DNA from: Pseudobacter ginsenosidimutans
Lineage (GTDB): Bacteria > Bacteroidota > Bacteroidia > Chitinophagales > Chitinophagaceae
Assembly: GCF_007970185.1 (NCBI RefSeq)
Contig: NZ_CP042431.1
Location: 3,162,001-3,226,000, forward strand
Length of the DNA: 64,000 nt
Reading direction: 5' to 3'
Part shown: positions 44,043-51,873 of the stretch, one piece after another
How the letters are laid out: each line of letters opens with the position of its first letter
Numbering within the stretch: position 1 is the stretch's first letter
Position numbers and translations under genes: made by a program
Notes under the pieces: model-generated
The model's database searches: none
Told to the model about the DNA's origin: nothing
The model's input: the letters and a program-made list of their open reading frames with translations, nothing else

Positions 44043-45542
44043 ATGATTGAAATAAAAAATGTATCGAAATCCTACGGAGGCGTGCAATCGCTGAAGGATG
44101 TGAACCTTCAGGTGAAGAAGGGAGAGATCCACGCGATACTCGGTGAGAACGGCGCAGGAAAATCCACCCTGATGAAGATCATCGCCGGCGCTGTTGAAAG
44201 GAACGGAGGAACCATCCTGCTGGATGGAAAGGAAGTGCATTTCAGCAATACGCACGCTGCAAAGAAAGCAGGTGTAGGGATCATCTACCAGGAATTTTCA
44301 CTGGTGCCTGCACTCTCCGTTGCTGAAAATATTTTCCTGCACAGGCTGAACGATAAGGCTGTGATCAACTGGAACTCACTCTATCGCTCAGCCGATGAGC
44401 TTATAAAAAATTTAGGCTTTCAGTTAAACGTTAAAACAGCTGTAGCTGCGTTGAGCATCTCACAGCAACAGGTAGTGGAGATCGCAAAAGCATTGACTGA
44501 AGATGTCAGGCTGTTGATCCTCGATGAACCCTCTGCTGTACTGGGACCTGCGGAAACACATAAGCTTTTCGCTACACTTCGATCTCTCAGGGATAAAGGA
44601 GTTGCCATCATTTACATCTCGCATCACCTGGATGAATTGTTCGAGCTCTGTGACCGTATCACTGTTTTGAAAGATGGTATCACGATCAAAACTTTTGAAA
44701 CGGCTGCTACTTCCAAAGATGCTTTGGTACAGGCAATGCTGGGACGAAGCCTGAGCGCAATGTTCCCGGACAGGTCCGCACGCAAGGAAATTCCCGATGC
44801 TGCTACTTATCATATGGGAAATATTGCAGTGCTGGGACAGTCGCCCTTCTCCGTTACCGTGCAATCTGGTGAAGTTTTAGGCATCGGTGGACTGGTAGGC
44901 AGTGGCAGAACAGAATTCCTTCGTGCTGTTTTTGGTGCGGATAAGCATCCTGAAAAGAAGATCCGTCGCAACCAGGAAGAACTTCATATCCATTCTCCCA
45001 AAGATGCCGTGAAAGCAGGTATTGGTATGGTACCGGAAGACAGGAAGCATCACGGCGGTTTGCTGAACCTCAGCATCCTGGAAAATATCTCCATCACCAA
45101 TTACAAAAAGATCACGCGCAAAGCCGGTTTCATAGATCAAAAAATGGAAAAGGAAACTGCTTCGATGTTCACCCAAAAAATGAACACCAAATTGTCGTCC
45201 CTGATGGCGCCGTTGAGTTCTTTGAGTGGCGGTAACCAGCAAAAAGTGATCCTGGCCAAATGGCTGAATGTGGATGCGGGTTTGCTATTGATTGACGAAC
45301 CAACAAGAGGGGTGGATGTGGGCGCACGTTCCGAGATCTACCAGATCATCCATGAATTGTCAGAAGCGGGGATGGCCATCATTATGGTGTCTTCCGACTG
45401 GGAAGAACTGATGGGGCTATCCGATCGCATCCTGGTGATGAAAAGCGGACAGGTGCAGGGCGAATTGAGTCGTTCTGAGTTTGCAGAAGAAAGTTTATTG
45501 AGATTAGCTATTGGAGCTGTTAACGAACAAAACAAAGCTTAA
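44043..45542 (+). CDS. Sugar ABC transporter ATP-binding protein, two-domain (RbsA/MglA-like)
   Basis: A 499-residue ATPase with two nucleotide-binding domains, the hallmark of CUT2 importers. Domain 1 has Walker A GENGAGKST (34-42), the signature region LSISQQQ and Walker B LLILDEPSAVL. Domain 2 (~250-499) has the degenerate Walker A GLVGSGRTEF usual for this family, a normal signature LSGGNQQK and LLLIDEPTRGVDVGA. Cytoplasmic, attached to the permease encoded immediately after its stop codon with no intervening base. Confidence 0.95.
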   Translation: MIEIKNVSKSYGGVQSLKDVNLQVKKGEIHAILGENGAGKSTLMKIIAGAVERNGGTILLDGKEVHFSNTHAAKKAGVGIIYQEFSLVPALSVAENIFLHRLNDKAVINWNSLYRSADELIKNLGFQLNVKTAVAALSISQQQVVEIAKALTEDVRLLILDEPSAVLGPAETHKLFATLRSLRDKGVAIIYISHHLDELFELCDRITVLKDGITIKTFETAATSKDALVQAMLGRSLSAMFPDRSARKEIPDAATYHMGNIAVLGQSPFSVTVQSGEVLGIGGLVGSGRTEFLRAVFGADKHPEKKIRRNQEELHIHSPKDAVKAGIGMVPEDRKHHGGLLNLSILENISITNYKKITRKAGFIDQKMEKETASMFTQKMNTKLSSLMAPLSSLSGGNQQKVILAKWLNVDAGLLLIDEPTRGVDVGARSEIYQIIHELSEAGMAIIMVSSDWEELMGLSDRILVMKSGQVQGELSRSEFAEESLLRLAIGAVNEQNKA

Positions 45543-46478
45543 ATGAAACTGAATATCAAACGTTGGTTGATAGAAAACAATACACTGATAATTTTTGTGT
45601 TGATGGTGATCTTTTCCGCCATCATTTCCGATTCTTTTTTCACTGCTAACAATATCTCCAACCTGCTCAGGCAAACAGCTCCAGTGGGTTTGATCAGCTT
45701 CGGAATGTTGCTGGTGATCCTCACCGGTGGTATCGATCTGTCTGTAGGTTCTGTGGTAGCGGCCATCGGCGTGAGTTTCGCGTTATTGTCGCACCAGGTG
45801 TATTTCCCCTGGGCATTATTGTTCTCAGTATTGATCGGTGCAGGTGTGGGCATGATCTCCGGATACCTGGTGGCCTATCAGCGTGTGGCGCCATTCATCG
45901 CTACACTGGCAATGATGACGGTGGTTCGTGGTACTGGCTACCTGATCTCGAAAGGCTCGCCCATTACCGTTGGTGAATACTCGAAATCCATTCTGTCATT
46001 CGGAAGTGGTGATTTTCTGGGCATTCCCTGGTCGGCCATCGTGCTGCTGATCGTATTTGCACTGGTATATCTCCTGCTCAAGTACAATGCGTTCGGGAGG
46101 ATGCTGATAGCAATTGGCAGCAATGAAGAAGCGGTTCGTTTATCAGGGATCTCTGTCAGCAAATATAAATTCTGGGTATATGTGATCATTGCCGTATTCT
46201 CTGCTATTGCAGCCCTGCTGATGGTTTCCAGAACAGGTGTGGGTACGCCCAATATCGGCGTGGGCATGGAGCTGGATGTGATAGCCGTAGTGGTGATCGG
46301 TGGCGCCAGTCTTTCAGGTGGAAAGGGGAGCGTGGTGAACACCCTGCTGGGTGCTTTCATCCTGGCTATGATCGGCAATGTGATGAACCTGCTGGATGTG
46401 GCCAGCTACCTGCAGCAGGTGATCAAGGGCGTTATAATTCTCATGGCTGTGATTGCTCAGCGTTATCAAAAAAACTAG
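45543..46478 (+). CDS. Sugar ABC transporter permease (RbsC-like)
   Basis: A 311-residue inner-membrane permease with ~8-10 hydrophobic segments. The family signature is GMLLVILTGGIDLSVGSVVA (~58-77), with later VIGGASLSGGKGSV. It begins on the base after the ATPase stop. Together with the preceding two genes it makes a complete CUT2 importer. The next gene starts 4 bases after its stop. Confidence 0.95.
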   Translation: MKLNIKRWLIENNTLIIFVLMVIFSAIISDSFFTANNISNLLRQTAPVGLISFGMLLVILTGGIDLSVGSVVAAIGVSFALLSHQVYFPWALLFSVLIGAGVGMISGYLVAYQRVAPFIATLAMMTVVRGTGYLISKGSPITVGEYSKSILSFGSGDFLGIPWSAIVLLIVFALVYLLLKYNAFGRMLIAIGSNEEAVRLSGISVSKYKFWVYVIIAVFSAIAALLMVSRTGVGTPNIGVGMELDVIAVVVIGGASLSGGKGSVVNTLLGAFILAMIGNVMNLLDVASYLQQVIKGVIILMAVIAQRYQKN

Positions 46479-46482
46479 TACG

Positions 46483-47961
46483 ATGTACCTCAACAAAGAA
46501 ACTGTTACAAAACTGCCTGATACTATAAAAAAGAACAAAGCTGTTCAGCGGCCGCCTGCGGCGGTGATGCATTTTGGTGTGGGTGGATTCCATCGTTCGC
46601 ACCAGGCTTATGCATTGCAGCAATTGCTCCAGCTGGATCCTGTGAAGTATGCGGAATGGAGCATCTGTGGTATTTGCATCATGCCTTCCGACAAAGCATT
46701 TGTTGAAAGGGTGAAGCAGCAGGATCTGCTTTATTCGCTTCGCATCTGTGCATCGGGAACAAAGGAAGAAGTGATGGTGGTGGATGCCATTACAGAATTA
46801 CTGTTCGGGCCGGAACAACAAAATGAAATTATACACAGGATCGCTGCTGCCTCAACAAAACTGATCAGCTTCACTATCACTGAAGGAGGCTACAATATTG
46901 ATGAAGCCAGTGGCGCATTCAATTTGCAACAGGCAGAGATCCTGAATGATCTCCAGCCAGCCAATGCGGCTAAAACTGTTTTCGGATTTCTTGCGAGAGG
47001 ATTACAAAAACGAATGAGTAGTGATGGGGGCCCCATTACATTATTGTCCTGCGATAATATCCAGGGCAATGGCGATGTGCTGAAACTGGCCCTGTACAGT
47101 TTTGTGAATGCATATGATGCTTCATTGATCACTTACCTGGATCAGCAGGTAAGCTTCCCGAATTGCATGGTAGACAGGATCACGCCGGTTACTACAGCTG
47201 CTGACCGGGCATTGCTGGAAACAGCATATGGTTATAAAGATGATTGCCTGGTGGTTTGTGAACCCTTCTTTCAATGGGTGATTGAAAAAGAGAAAAATGT
47301 ACAGCTTCCACCACTTGAGCTGGTGGGTGTGGATCTGGTAGAAGATGTAAAAGCTTATGAAAGCATGAAGCTGCGCATCCTCAATGGAGGACATAGTTTA
47401 ACCGGTCTTACCGGAAAAGCGATGGGCTACCAGTTCATTCATGATGCCGTGCAGGATCCCACTATTGCTGTTCTTTTTGATCTGTACAATGTAAAAGAAG
47501 TACATCCTTCCCTGGAGCCTTTGCCTGGCGTGGATTACGCAGCCTATGCCGCAAAAGTGAAATCAAGATTTGCCAATGCGCTGATCAACGATAGTACAGA
47601 CAGGATCATTTCAGGCTCCACTGCCAAGATCCCCAAGTTCGTATTGCCTGTGATCCAGCACCAGGTAAGCAAAGGCATCAAGCCTGTTACCGGTGCATTG
47701 ATCGTGGCAGCCTGGTGGCATTACCTGGATACGCAGATCGGTAGTGGTACAGCCATCGATGATCCGGCAGCTCCGGAATGGAAACAATTGTTCAGGGAAA
47801 ATGCAGACGATACGTTGTCAGCATTTTTAGGAAAACAGGATCTGTTCGGCGAGCTATCGCTCAACACCCTGTTTTGTGAACAGGTGCAGTTATTCGCTGC
47901 GTTGATCAGGAAGCATGATATGTTGTACGCCTGCGAGCAGGCCATTAAAAGTTTACAGTAA
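46483..47961 (+). CDS. Mannitol dehydrogenase-family polyol:NAD oxidoreductase
   Basis: A 492-residue polyol-specific long-chain dehydrogenase. The Rossmann motif is MHFGVGGFHRSHQAY (~27-41). The catalytic segment KLRILNGGHSLTG gives K296, N301 and H304, the same spacing as the Lys/Asn/His set of mannitol 2-dehydrogenase (K295, N300, H303 as I recall). The family interconverts polyols and ketoses (mannitol/fructose, arabinitol/xylulose) or uronate-derived ketoses. The ATG at 46483 is preferred; an in-frame start at 46453 would overlap the permease. Next to a CUT2 importer and a PfkB kinase, it probably oxidises the imported polyol to a ketose. The exact substrate cannot be read from sequence. 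Confidence 0.9.
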   Translation: MYLNKETVTKLPDTIKKNKAVQRPPAAVMHFGVGGFHRSHQAYALQQLLQLDPVKYAEWSICGICIMPSDKAFVERVKQQDLLYSLRICASGTKEEVMVVDAITELLFGPEQQNEIIHRIAAASTKLISFTITEGGYNIDEASGAFNLQQAEILNDLQPANAAKTVFGFLARGLQKRMSSDGGPITLLSCDNIQGNGDVLKLALYSFVNAYDASLITYLDQQVSFPNCMVDRITPVTTAADRALLETAYGYKDDCLVVCEPFFQWVIEKEKNVQLPPLELVGVDLVEDVKAYESMKLRILNGGHSLTGLTGKAMGYQFIHDAVQDPTIAVLFDLYNVKEVHPSLEPLPGVDYAAYAAKVKSRFANALINDSTDRIISGSTAKIPKFVLPVIQHQVSKGIKPVTGALIVAAWWHYLDTQIGSGTAIDDPAAPEWKQLFRENADDTLSAFLGKQDLFGELSLNTLFCEQVQLFAALIRKHDMLYACEQAIKSLQ

Positions 47962-47963
47962 AT

Positions 47964-48872
47964 ATGAAGCATACAAGAGTAGTTTGTTTTGGAGAAATAT
48001 TGTGGGATAATCTGAAGGAAGGAAGAAGACTGGGCGGCGCGCCGCTGAATGTTTGCTATCACCTTACCAAGTCGGGCATTGAAAGCAGTATCATCAGCCA
48101 GGTAGGTAATGACCAGAATGGTGAAGCTATTTTCACTGAACTGAAAAAGCTTGGGGTTGATACCAGGTTCTGCGCCATCAGCATGGAGAAGCCAACCAGC
48201 ACAGTGGAAGTTCATATGAACGGACAGGAACTGCGTTACGAGATCGTGGAAGATGTGGCCTGGGATTATATTGAAACCACTCCTGAAATGATTGAACTGG
48301 TGAAAGCCGCTGATGCACTGGTTTTTGGGAGCCTGGTCACCAGATCGGAGATCTCGAGAAAAACCTTGTTCCGCCTGATGGAAGAAAGCAGGTTCCTGGT
48401 ATTTGATATGAATCTGCGTGCGCCATTTTATGATCGGGATGGCATTTTTCGTCTGATGAATAAAACGGATCTGCTGAAATTGAATGAGGATGAGCTGGGC
48501 ATTGTGTCCGGATGGCTGGGAGAGAACAGCACAGAGAAACAGCAACAATTGCAGACCATCAGGAAACAGTTCCCGAATATCGCAGAGATCATACTCACGC
48601 TTGGAGCAGAAGGATCTGTCTATTTTTCCACTAATGAATTCGTGGAAAAGAAAGCCAATAAAGTTCGTGTGAAGGATACCGTTGGTAGCGGCGATTCTTT
48701 CCTGGCGGCCTTCCTCGCCAATAAGCTGAAAGGTAGCTCCATTGCCGATTCCCTGGATCGCGCCAGCCTTTTATCAGGATTCATCGCCACGCAGGCGGGC
48801 GCCTGTCCCGTTTACGATGAGAATGATCTCCTGCGTTTCAAACAATCGATCGACTTAATTCAGTACCAATAA
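47964..48872 (+). CDS. PfkB-family sugar kinase (fructokinase-like)
   Basis: A 302-residue cytoplasmic kinase. The N-terminal motif is GEILWDNLKEGRRLGGAPLN, typical of fructokinases of this family, and the C-terminal ATP/anion-hole motif is DTVGSGDSFLAAFLA with the catalytic Asp in GSGD. It starts 2 bases after the polyol dehydrogenase. The pair would turn a polyol into a ketose phosphate, for instance mannitol to fructose to fructose-6-phosphate. That pathway is inferred from family and order. Confidence 0.92.
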   Translation: MKHTRVVCFGEILWDNLKEGRRLGGAPLNVCYHLTKSGIESSIISQVGNDQNGEAIFTELKKLGVDTRFCAISMEKPTSTVEVHMNGQELRYEIVEDVAWDYIETTPEMIELVKAADALVFGSLVTRSEISRKTLFRLMEESRFLVFDMNLRAPFYDRDGIFRLMNKTDLLKLNEDELGIVSGWLGENSTEKQQQLQTIRKQFPNIAEIILTLGAEGSVYFSTNEFVEKKANKVRVKDTVGSGDSFLAAFLANKLKGSSIADSLDRASLLSGFIATQAGACPVYDENDLLRFKQSIDLIQYQ

Positions 48873-48882
48873 AATCACAGAT

Positions 48883-49755
48883 ATGATCAGTAAAAGAATA
48901 TTGTTAGGCTGTCTGATTTTTCAATCTGCTTTTTCATTTGCTCAGAAACCGATGCAGAAAGTGGTGGCCAATAATTTCAAGGAATTGCAGCAATACTTTA
49001 CCTACAAGGATTCCAAACCGGTGATCATTTCAGGTCATCGTGGTGGCATGCTGCCTTATTTCCCGGAGAACAGTATCGAAGCGATGGAAAAAACGCTGAC
49101 CATCCTCCCTTCTTTTTTCGAGATCGATCCAAGGCTCACCAAAGACAGTGTGCTGGTGCTGATGCATGATGCCACGCTCGACAGGACTACCACGCTCAAA
49201 GGAAAAGTATCCGACTACACATACGAAGAACTGAAGCAGGCGCGGCTGAAAGACCGTCAGGGTAACATAACTGATTTCAAGATCCCTACACTCATGGAAG
49301 CGCTGGAATGGGGAAAAGACAAAACCATTTTCAATCTCGATAACAAAGGCATTCCCTGGTCAAAGTATGTGGACATGCTGAAGGATAAGAAGTATGCGAA
49401 TATCCTGCTGAGCGTACGTTCCATGGAAGAAGCATCTTACTACTACACACACCTGAAAGAAGTGATGCTCTGTGTGGCCATCAGGAACCAAAGCGATCTG
49501 GATGCCTGGAAGAAAACCCGCATACCTTATAACAGGCTGGTGGCTTATGTTGGTTATACGATGGATCCCAAACACCAGGCAGTATATGATTTCCTGCGCA
49601 GCAAAGGTGTAATGATCTTCATTTCTATTCATCCTACACAGGACAAACTGAAAACAGATCTTGAAAAAGTGAAAGGTTATTCAGAAGAACTGATCAAGCG
49701 CCCGGATATCATTGAAACTGATTATCCCGCTTTGTTTGTGAACGAAAAACCATAA
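48883..49755 (+). CDS. Glycerophosphodiester phosphodiesterase-family protein (third of three)
   Basis: A 290-residue GDPD-family protein with a signal peptide (CLIFQSAFSFAQ). Motifs: IISGHRGGM, FPENSIEAM, FFEIDPRLTKD and VLMHDATLDRTT, and then IFNLDNKG where the canonical metal motif has Glu. This one has the longest family-like core of the three, including the KIPTLMEALEWGKD segment. It ends the operon; a terminator follows 27 bases after the stop. The three GDPDs differ markedly from each other, so they are not recent duplicates and may act on different linkages. Confidence 0.9.
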   Translation: MISKRILLGCLIFQSAFSFAQKPMQKVVANNFKELQQYFTYKDSKPVIISGHRGGMLPYFPENSIEAMEKTLTILPSFFEIDPRLTKDSVLVLMHDATLDRTTTLKGKVSDYTYEELKQARLKDRQGNITDFKIPTLMEALEWGKDKTIFNLDNKGIPWSKYVDMLKDKKYANILLSVRSMEEASYYYTHLKEVMLCVAIRNQSDLDAWKKTRIPYNRLVAYVGYTMDPKHQAVYDFLRSKGVMIFISIHPTQDKLKTDLEKVKGYSEELIKRPDIIETDYPALFVNEKP

Positions 49756-49782
49756 TGATAGTTTCATGGCAGGCATCTGAAG

Positions 49783-49809
49783 GGAGCGTCGAAAGCTGCT
49801 CCTTTTTTT
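49783..49809 (+). terminator. Terminator of the lacI-SusCD-ABC-GDPD operon
   Basis: GGAGC (49783-49787) pairs with GCTCC (49798-49802) over a 10-base loop, followed by seven T (49803-49809). Confidence 0.75.
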
Positions 49810-49838
49810 GTGTGCATGTAAATCCACATCCTTCAGCC

Positions 49839-49867
49839 TGTTATGCAGTGCGAAATCAGGCATAACA
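49839..49867. promoter_or_regulatory. Inverted repeat upstream of the Gfo/Idh/MocA gene
   Basis: TGTTATGC (49839-49846) and GCATAACA (49860-49867) are perfect 8-base arms with 13 bases between them, 32 bases before the ATG at 49900. It may be an operator; it does not match the LacI sites. Confidence 0.4.
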
Positions 49868-49899
49868 ATTGCGACTGTTGGCTTATAAAATCAGCCACC

Positions 49900-51072
49900 A
49901 TGGTACAATTCCGCAATACCCGAAGGGCCTTTATCAGAAGCGCCACACAGAAGATCAGCTTGCTGGCATTAGGCAGTCAGGCTATTCCTGCCCTCGCTGA
50001 AGAACTGGAGCCCGTGGAAGAATTGCTTCCGCCGGAAGGCATCTTGCTGGAACAACCGCTGGCAAAAGAGCAGATCATTGCTGCAAAAAAATTGGGAATA
50101 GCCCTGGTGGGCCTGGGCGGCTATGCCGGAGGCCAGCTGGCGCCTGCCTTACAGGAAACGGAACACTGTTACCTGGCCGGCATCGTAACAGGTACGCCAC
50201 AAAAAGCGGCTGACTGGAAAACGAAATACAATATTCCCGATAAGAATATTTACAATTACGAAAACTTTGATCAGATCATCGATAACAAGGATATCGATAT
50301 CGTTTACGTGGTACTGCCCAATGCGATGCACTGTGAATACGTTATCCGCGCAGCCAAAGCAGGAAAGCATGTGATCTGTGAAAAGCCGATGGCCATTACC
50401 GTGGAGGAATGCGACAGGATGATCGCTGCGTGTAAGGATGCCGGTAAGATGCTGTCCATCGGCTACCGCCTGCATTTTGAACCCTATAACCAGGAAATGA
50501 TGAGACTGGGGACAAAAAAAATCTTCGGTGAGATCAAAACCATTGAAGCGCATGATGGTATGGGTGATACCAATGGATGGAGGCTCGATAAAAAGCTGGC
50601 AGGCGGCGGCCCCTTGATGGATGTTGGCATCTACTGTGTACAGGGATGCCGCTATACTACAGGATTGGAGCCCATTGCCGTAACTGCTGTAGAAGGACCG
50701 AAAACGAAACCGGAAAAATTCAAAGACGTGGAGGAATCGCTTGACTGGACCCTGGAATTTCCAGGTGGTATCAAAGCACATTGCAAAACCAGTTATACAA
50801 AAAATATGAACCTTTTGCAGGCCAATGCAGAAAAAGGCTGGTTCAAATTATCACCTGCGTATCCTTACCGCGGACAGCAGGGCGAAACTTCAGAAGGAAA
50901 GATGAACTTCCCCTCCGTGAACCAGCAGGCCAGACAGATGGATGATTTTGCGCTGGCCATCCTGGAAGGAAGAGCCACACCTGTGCCCGGAGAAATGGGC
51001 AGACAGGATGTGAAAATTTTGCAAGCGATCTACAAAGCCATGGAAACAAAAAAACGCGTAGAGATAGTTTAG
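49900..51072 (+). CDS. Gfo/Idh/MocA-family oxidoreductase, Tat-exported
   Basis: A 390-residue NAD(P)-dependent sugar oxidoreductase of the glucose-fructose-oxidoreductase type. The N-terminus carries a twin-arginine signal (NTRRAFIRSATQKISLLALG), so the folded enzyme is probably exported with its cofactor. The Rossmann motif is ALVGLGGYAGGQL, the family motif is VICEKPMAITVEEC, and the C-terminal alpha/beta domain has GGGPLMDVGIYCVQGCRY. Start ATG 49900 is preferred because it places the twin-arginine motif near the N-terminus. It lies after the operon terminator and so is probably its own unit; whether it acts on the same sugars is unknown. Confidence 0.9.
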   Translation: MVQFRNTRRAFIRSATQKISLLALGSQAIPALAEELEPVEELLPPEGILLEQPLAKEQIIAAKKLGIALVGLGGYAGGQLAPALQETEHCYLAGIVTGTPQKAADWKTKYNIPDKNIYNYENFDQIIDNKDIDIVYVVLPNAMHCEYVIRAAKAGKHVICEKPMAITVEECDRMIAACKDAGKMLSIGYRLHFEPYNQEMMRLGTKKIFGEIKTIEAHDGMGDTNGWRLDKKLAGGGPLMDVGIYCVQGCRYTTGLEPIAVTAVEGPKTKPEKFKDVEESLDWTLEFPGGIKAHCKTSYTKNMNLLQANAEKGWFKLSPAYPYRGQQGETSEGKMNFPSVNQQARQMDDFALAILEGRATPVPGEMGRQDVKILQAIYKAMETKKRVEIV

Positions 51073-51135
51073 GAAATTTCAGCGTTGAAGGCGGAGGTAA
51101 TAATTAGGTAATCTTACCCAAACAACGATTTGCTA

Positions 51136-51143
51136 TACTTTTG
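51136..51143 (+). promoter_or_regulatory. Promoter -7 element of the second ECF sigma gene
   Basis: TACTTTTG matches TAnnTTTG and lies 41 bases before the ATG at 51185. No -33 element is evident at the usual spacing. Confidence 0.55.
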
Positions 51144-51184
51144 CGGTCATGCTGCTAAAGCCCTAAGGAGAGCAGGTACCCCGC

Positions 51185-51739
51185 ATGCAAAAGGCAAAAA
51201 TTCATAATTCACAGGATGAGGATCTGCTGTTGCTCTGGCAGAACGGCAATGCTAAAGCCTTTGATGAACTGTTCAGGCGGTATTTTCAACCTCTATGTCA
51301 ATATGCTTTCAATAACCTGCAGCAGTCTATGCTGGCGGAAGAACTGGTGATGGATGTGATGATGAGGATCTGGAAAACAAATGGACAGATCCATTGTCCC
51401 GCCGGTTTCAGGCCCTATATATTACGTGCATTGAAGAATGCTATCCTTAACCATTTCCGCTCCTCCCTTCCTGCCATTGTTTCCCTCGAAGATGTACCTG
51501 CCGGTGAAGAAATTCCCGCAGCTGTTTCCCCCGATCACAAATTGCTCCACGATGAAACCCGGGATCGTTATCTCGATGCCCTTTCTTCCTTATCGGATAA
51601 AAAACGGGAAGTGTTCATCCTCAGCCGCGAGGAAAGTCTTACCTATAAAGAGATCGCCCGCCAACTCAACATCTCTGTAAACACAGTGGAGAACTATATT
51701 TCAGCCTCCCTTTCCCATGTGAAAGAAAAGATGAAATAG
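51185..51739 (+). CDS. ECF-type RNA polymerase sigma factor (FecI-like)
   Basis: A 184-residue ECF sigma factor. Region 2 is seen in FDELFRRYFQPLCQYAFNNL and AEELVMDVMMRIWKTNG; region 4 in LSDKKREVFILSREESLTYK with helix-turn-helix EIARQLNISVNTVENYISAS. Followed after 134 bases by a FecR gene and then an STN-type TonB receptor, it is the output of a second surface-signalling module. The gap to fecR contains TATTTTTTAGGGTGG (from 51780), which might be an alternative promoter; this is a guess. Confidence 0.92.
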   Translation: MQKAKIHNSQDEDLLLLWQNGNAKAFDELFRRYFQPLCQYAFNNLQQSMLAEELVMDVMMRIWKTNGQIHCPAGFRPYILRALKNAILNHFRSSLPAIVSLEDVPAGEEIPAAVSPDHKLLHDETRDRYLDALSSLSDKKREVFILSREESLTYKEIARQLNISVNTVENYISASLSHVKEKMK

Positions 51740-51873
51740 TTTTTATTTTACCGCCTATGTTACCAAAATGTAAACTCCGTATTTTTTAGGGTGGTAGCTT
51801 TTCAATTCCGTGTTTATAGTAATGAGGCCGGTAAACACCGGCGTTTGCGTCAAAAAAATCAACAGCAACCAAC

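Noticed and set aside
44424-44435. LacI-operator-like TTAAACGTTAAA
   Set aside because: It lies inside the ABC ATPase coding region and its spacing differs from the two promoter-linked operators; likely chance.
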